From positions 1-42,747 of the forward strand of contig CAMHJT010000004.1 of assembly GCA_946185495.1 (NCBI GenBank): a stretch of 42,747 nucleotides of DNA, written 5' to 3'. A program made the translations under genes and the position numbers. Position 1 is the first letter of the stretch; every line of letters starts with the position of its first letter. The notes beneath the pieces are model-generated. The model did no database searches. It had not been told where the DNA came from and saw nothing but the letters and a program-made list of their open reading frames with translations. Source of the stretch: an uncultured Clostridiaceae bacterium. Lineage in GTDB: Bacteria > Bacillota > Clostridia > Lachnospirales > Lachnospiraceae. Below, piece by piece: positions 40,066 through 42,747 of the stretch.

Positions 40066-41382
40066 CTAATAACCAAGCAGCCAATCCATCACATTGACCG
40101 ACTTGATTCCGTCAAATTCTTTCTCCAATCCTGTGTCGAGTGACAGGATCATCTTTTCATAATTGTCTCTGATCTTTTGCAAAGGCGCGAGCTCGCGCGT
40201 CCGAACGGCTTCGCTGTTCATGGATTCTGTAACCTGAAAATATATCTTTTCGTTGGCGTTTGAAGCGATAAAATCTATTTCGGAATCGCCGAGCTTGCCG
40301 ATCGCAACATCGAATCCGCGGCGCAGCAACTCAAAGTAAACAACGTTTTCCAAGATGTGTCCGCTGTCCCGATTGCGGAAGCCGAGCAGATAATTTCTAA
40401 GCCCAATATCAACGATATAATACTTGCCAAGCGTGCGCAGATAGTCCTTGCCTTTGATGTCAAAGCGTTTGATCTCATAGAAAAAATATGCTTCAAGCAG
40501 CGCGTTGACATAAGACTGAACGGTGTGCGCGCTGGGTCTATTCTTCCTTCCGTCATCAAGCAAGCCCTCGTTGACAAGCGTATTTCCGATGGACGATACG
40601 GAGATGGAGCTTCCGATATTGTCCGCTAAAAACAGAATGATCTTGCGCAGAAGTACGGCGTCGGTTATCTGACGTCTGCCTCTGCGCTTTTCTCTTTCGA
40701 GAATGTCGCGCACGATAACAGTTGAGTAAATGCCGTCAAGAAGCATGAACGCCTTCTCCTGATCCAGGCCGACATCTGCAATGCCCGGCATACCGCCAAA
40801 GCGCAGATACGCCTCAAACAGTTCTTTCAGGTCGTAGCTTTCGCCCTGTGTATCATAAGCGCGTCTGCGTGTTCCGCCAAGCGCGCTTGTGCTCTCGTGT
40901 ATTTCAAAACCGTAAAAAGCAATGAACTCCGCAAAGGAGAGCGGCAGCATTTTAATCTCAACGCTTCTGCCGGAAAGATAGGTGGAATATTCAGAGGAAA
41001 GCAGAAACGCGTTGGAGCCGGTGATATAAATATCGCAGTCGATATCTACGCGCAGCGCGTTGACAGCTTCTTCCCAAGCCTCGACGCGCTGAATCTCGTC
41101 AAAGAAAAGATACATTCTTTTTTCGAGCCGTAATCTTGATCTGATATACTCGTAAATCCCGTTTGACGTCATATCCTTGAAATCATAGGATTCAAAATTC
41201 ATCTCAATAATTTGTTCGGAAGCAACGCCGTTTTCAAGCAGATGAGCCGCCATCAGCTTCATCAAACTCGACTTTCCGCAACGCCGGATTCCTGTGATAA
41301 CCTTAACGGGCTCGGTGTCCTGAAAAGCAATCAGCATATTCAAATAAAGGTCGCGCTTTTTCAATTCTTTTGTCGGTATCAT
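40066..41382 (-). CDS. AAA-type ATPase with C-terminal DUF4143
   Basis: About 438 aa. Walker A GIRRCGKSSLMKLMA, Walker B MYLFFDEIQRVEAWE, sensor ITGSNAFLLSSEYSTYLSGR. The C-terminal DUF4143 region (about residues 210-400) contains YYIVDIGLRNYLLGFRNRDS and ENVVYFELLRRGFDVAIGK, a PD-(D/E)xK-like pattern. These ATPases are common and mobile in anaerobes and have no agreed function. The start is the ATG (MIPTKELKKRD) with AAAGGAGG upstream; the track starts nine codons earlier. Confidence 0.9.
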   Translation of the reverse strand: MIPTKELKKRDLYLNMLIAFQDTEPVKVITGIRRCGKSSLMKLMAAHLLENGVASEQIIEMNFESYDFKDMTSNGIYEYIRSRLRLEKRMYLFFDEIQRVEAWEEAVNALRVDIDCDIYITGSNAFLLSSEYSTYLSGRSVEIKMLPLSFAEFIAFYGFEIHESTSALGGTRRRAYDTQGESYDLKELFEAYLRFGGMPGIADVGLDQEKAFMLLDGIYSTVIVRDILEREKRRGRRQITDAVLLRKIILFLADNIGSSISVSSIGNTLVNEGLLDDGRKNRPSAHTVQSYVNALLEAYFFYEIKRFDIKGKDYLRTLGKYYIVDIGLRNYLLGFRNRDSGHILENVVYFELLRRGFDVAIGKLGDSEIDFIASNANEKIYFQVTESMNSEAVRTRELAPLQKIRDNYEKMILSLDTGLEKEFDGIKSVNVMDWLLGY

Positions 41383-41404
41383 ACGCTCAACCTCCTTTGA
41401 AATT

Positions 41405-41433
41405 ATCATAGCATAAAAATCATTATACGTAAA
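41405..41433 (-). promoter_or_regulatory. Promoter of the DUF4143 ATPase gene
   Basis: Minus strand TTTACG, 17 nt, TATGAT with TGn extension. Leader only about 16 nt. Confidence 0.7.
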
Positions 41434-41475
41434 GTATTTGCAGCGAATTGCAAAAATATTGATTTCCAGCAGAAT

Positions 41476-41558
41476 TTGTCAGACTAAAATCCACCCTGTC
41501 AGTTTGCCAGAGTAAATTCCACTGTTAGTATGAAGAGGGGTGGATTTTACTTTGGCAA
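41476..41558. mobile_element. Relic of insertion-sequence ends
   Basis: Three copies of a 19-bp motif close to TTGCCAGAGTAAATTCCAC: two direct (41476-41494 and 41504-41522) and one inverted (41540-41558). Repeated subterminal motifs facing an inverted copy are the pattern of IS21-like ends, but no transposase lies between them, so this would be a deletion relic. The IS family is inference. Confidence 0.5.
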
Positions 41559-41600
41559 TTAAGAATTTTTACAAAAGCGCAGAAAACGAATAAAAAATGC

Positions 41601-41628
41601 TGGATTTTTCAGTAGAATTGTGTATAAT
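41601..41628 (+). promoter_or_regulatory. Promoter of the PemK-type gene
   Basis: TGGATT, 16 nt, TATAAT. Perfect -10, weak -35. Gives a leader of about 180 nt. Confidence 0.65.
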
Positions 41629-41635
41629 ATAGATA

Positions 41636-41815
41636 GAGGAACATGAGTCCTCTCAAATGAGAAGTTCTTTCGCACTTGCATAAGTGTTTTTTGGTCGACG
41701 AGGCCACATAAGAAAGGATAATTTGACCGACGAGGTCACTCTGGTTAGCCAGAGTAGGGTATGGTTAGCGCCGTACCCTTATTTTTTACCTACTACACTA
41801 AGGAGACATCCTATA
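41636..41815 (+). ncRNA. Multi-hairpin leader RNA of the PemK-type gene (candidate pemK RNA motif)
   Basis: About 180 nt between promoter and start codon. Hairpins: CACTT/AAGTG (41673-41686); TGGTC-GACGA-GGCCA (41692-41706); TGACC-GACGA-GGTCA (41724-41738); ACTCTGG-TTAG-CCAGAGT (41738-41755); and GGGTATGG-TTAGCG-CCGTACCC (41757-41778), followed by TTATTTTTT. The two GACGA loops are identical and the next two share TTAG. A structured RNA class named pemK, upstream of PemK-like genes in Firmicutes, has been described; from memory this fits, but I cannot run the covariance model. Confidence 0.7.
41757..41787 (+). terminator. Terminator at the end of the leader, before the PemK-type start
   Basis: An 8-bp stem with a TTAGCG loop followed by TTATTTTTT, 28 nt upstream of the start codon. 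It would stop transcription before the gene unless overridden. Confidence 0.75.
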
Positions 41816-42487
41816 TTGAAAGAGTATCTTAAGGCACAAAGCAAAACAAATGAGATTATCGTCGGAAATACGATCAGTTCCGATGAACTTGATCGTTTTT
41901 CAAAGTCAGACTTCCGTTGGGCTGATAACAGAAAGAAATCCTTCCGACAAAGGTCTGTAAAAAAGGGAGAAATCTACCAGTTTGAGTTCGGCAAGAATTA
42001 TATCCCAGAGATGTCATATGAACATCGCGGCCTTGTGATTGGTGTCAAACAAAAGCTTCTTTATGTGCTTCCTATCTTTTCCTATGATCCGGCAAAGCAT
42101 ACAGATGTTTATCATCCAGTTGACTTTCCTGCATCCAAAAGCGATATGTTTCTTTTGAAAAGCAGTGAGTTTTCTTTCATTTCACATGATTCTGTGTTAA
42201 AACTTAACGATATCAGAACTGTAAGTATCAATAGAATCCTCTATCAACAGAGTGGCAGGATTGATCCTTCTTCAACTACATACAAAGAAATCGAAACACT
42301 GGTCTTGCGTAAGTACTTTCCAAGTTTTCTGCGTAATTATGAGCAGAATAATAAAACCATAGAATCTCAATATGAGCAGATTGGCACACTTACAGAAGAA
42401 AAAACAGCCTTAGAAGCTGAAAATAATCAGCTCAAAGCAGAAATCGAGTCCTTACGGAATCAACTTAATGCAAACACAAATAATTGA
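41816..42487 (+). CDS. PemK/MazF-like protein with C-terminal coiled coil
   Basis: About 223 aa. The track extends 44 codons into the leader; I choose the TTG at 41816 (reading MKEYLKAQSKTNEIIV) because AAGGAG lies ten bases upstream and the earlier part is hairpin RNA. A charged N-terminus of about 45 residues precedes a PemK/MazF-like barrel (VKKGEIYQFEFGKNYIPEMS, HRGLVIGV, LLYVLPIFSY). The last 50 residues are a strong coiled coil (EKTALEAENNQLKAEIESLR). PemK toxins cleave RNA, but this one is about twice the usual size and no antitoxin gene is adjacent, so toxin activity is unproven. Confidence 0.75.
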   Translation: MKEYLKAQSKTNEIIVGNTISSDELDRFSKSDFRWADNRKKSFRQRSVKKGEIYQFEFGKNYIPEMSYEHRGLVIGVKQKLLYVLPIFSYDPAKHTDVYHPVDFPASKSDMFLLKSSEFSFISHDSVLKLNDIRTVSINRILYQQSGRIDPSSTTYKEIETLVLRKYFPSFLRNYEQNNKTIESQYEQIGTLTEEKTALEAENNQLKAEIESLRNQLNANTNN

Positions 42488-42491
42488 AATC

Positions 42492-42525
42492 AAAGGTACT
42501 TCTAATCACGGGAGTACCTTTTTTT
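42492..42525 (+). terminator. Terminator of the PemK-type gene
   Basis: AAAGGTACT / AGTACCTTT stem followed by further T, starting 5 nt after the stop codon. Confidence 0.9.
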
Positions 42526-42636
42526 CAATCTTTTTTATAAAACATGGTCTCATAACTAGGTCCCTGGTACCGGGTACCGTTAATTTCTCACTGATGCTCA
42601 TGCCAGTCCAGGCACTAAACACCCGCAAAAACGAAT

Positions 42637-42747
42637 TCAGTTCCTGATATCCAAGCAGGAATCCCATAACTCTTCCAATGTCATTTCAGACACCGCTGGC
42701 GTACGGAAACCATCGAAAGGGATCGGCTGTTTCTGAACAGGCTGGGT
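42637..42747 (-). CDS. Possible C-terminal end of a gene entering from the right
   Basis: An open minus-strand frame of 36 codons reads PFDGFRTPAVSEMTLEELWD, then a stop. The acidic helix after a Pro-rich stretch looks protein-like, but it is too short to assign. Another frame (GYQELNSFLRVFSAWTGMS) is also open here. The flank 42540-42600 contains a GGTACCGGGTACC palindrome and nothing else I recognise. Confidence 0.3.
   Translation of the reverse strand, partial: TQPVQKQPIPFDGFRTPAVSEMTLEELWDSCLDIRN

Noticed and set aside
41692-41738. Guanidine-II (mini-ykkC) riboswitch
   Set aside because: Two hairpins with ACGA in the loop recall it, but the loops here are five bases (GACGA) rather than ACGR tetraloops, and the downstream gene is PemK-like, not a transporter or carboxylase.
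41684-41815. N-terminal 44 codons of the PemK ORF in the track
   Set aside because: This stretch consists of hairpins and a terminator; a TTG with AAGGAG follows it.

Overview
The window looks like chromosome of a fairly GC-rich, low-redundancy-operon gut Firmicute of the Lachnospiraceae/Clostridia type. Supporting signs are the Gram-positive envelope genes (FtsEX plus an M23 hydrolase, a LytR_C protein, a TagA/WecG homologue, a Bce-type peptide-resistance module), the anaerobic cobalt-early (Cbi) cobalamin pathway, consensus sigma-A promoters with 17-bp spacers, strong AGGAGG ribosome sites and classical Rho-independent terminators. Almost everything from 1 to 41.4 kb is on the minus strand. 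No rRNA, tRNA or CRISPR array was seen. The taxonomic placement is inference from gene content only.

Layout. 1-1.5 kb: guaA, lacking only its last few codons. 1.6-7.4 kb: a cell-envelope block (PucR/CdaR-type regulator, ftsE, ftsX, M23 hydrolase, S41 processing protease). 7.6-8.7 kb: a MalK/MsmX-type sugar ABC ATPase. 9.0-10.3 kb: a LytR_C protein and a TagA-like protein whose catalytic motif looks lost. 10.6-16.6 kb: a cobalamin-riboswitch-led group, reading (minus strand) riboswitch, attenuator, lipoprotein cobaltochelatase CbiK, NEAT-like surface protein, and a lipoprotein/permease/ATPase importer of the BtuFCD/FecBCD type. 16.7-27.3 kb: corrinoid biosynthesis genes cbiG, cbiH, cbiJ-cbiE fusion, cbiT, cbiA-cobT fusion and a double cobU, interrupted by an unrelated operon (alpha/beta hydrolase, LytTR regulator, DUF3021 membrane protein) with its own promoter and a direct-repeat operator. 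27.6-29.4 kb: a plus-strand D-Ala-D-Ala carboxypeptidase. 29.5-35.2 kb: an XRE regulator, an unknown gene, an XRE remnant and a Bce-type sensor kinase/regulator/permease/ATPase module. 35.9-38.5 kb: a sugar-type binding lipoprotein overlapping a membrane GGDEF protein. 38.6-41.4 kb: a frameshifted XRE gene, an SPL-like radical SAM protein and a DUF4143 ATPase. 41.5-42.7 kb: a decayed insertion-sequence end, then a PemK/MazF-type gene behind a long multi-hairpin leader that ends in a terminator.

How it works together. The cobalamin genes divide into two control regimes: uptake plus chelatase sit behind a riboswitch with a transcription attenuator, whereas the biosynthetic genes start from a simple promoter about 47 nt before cbiG with no room for a riboswitch. 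Several enzymes are fused or carry low-complexity inserts. An imperfect-palindromic dispersed repeat, about 130 bp when full length, occurs at five gene boundaries with further partial copies, and at least twice lies inside 5' leaders.

The items I rate highest are the surface CbiK/NEAT-like/ABC system, the binding-protein plus GGDEF pair, the RNA-led PemK gene, the dispersed structured repeat family, and the fused cobalamin enzymes.
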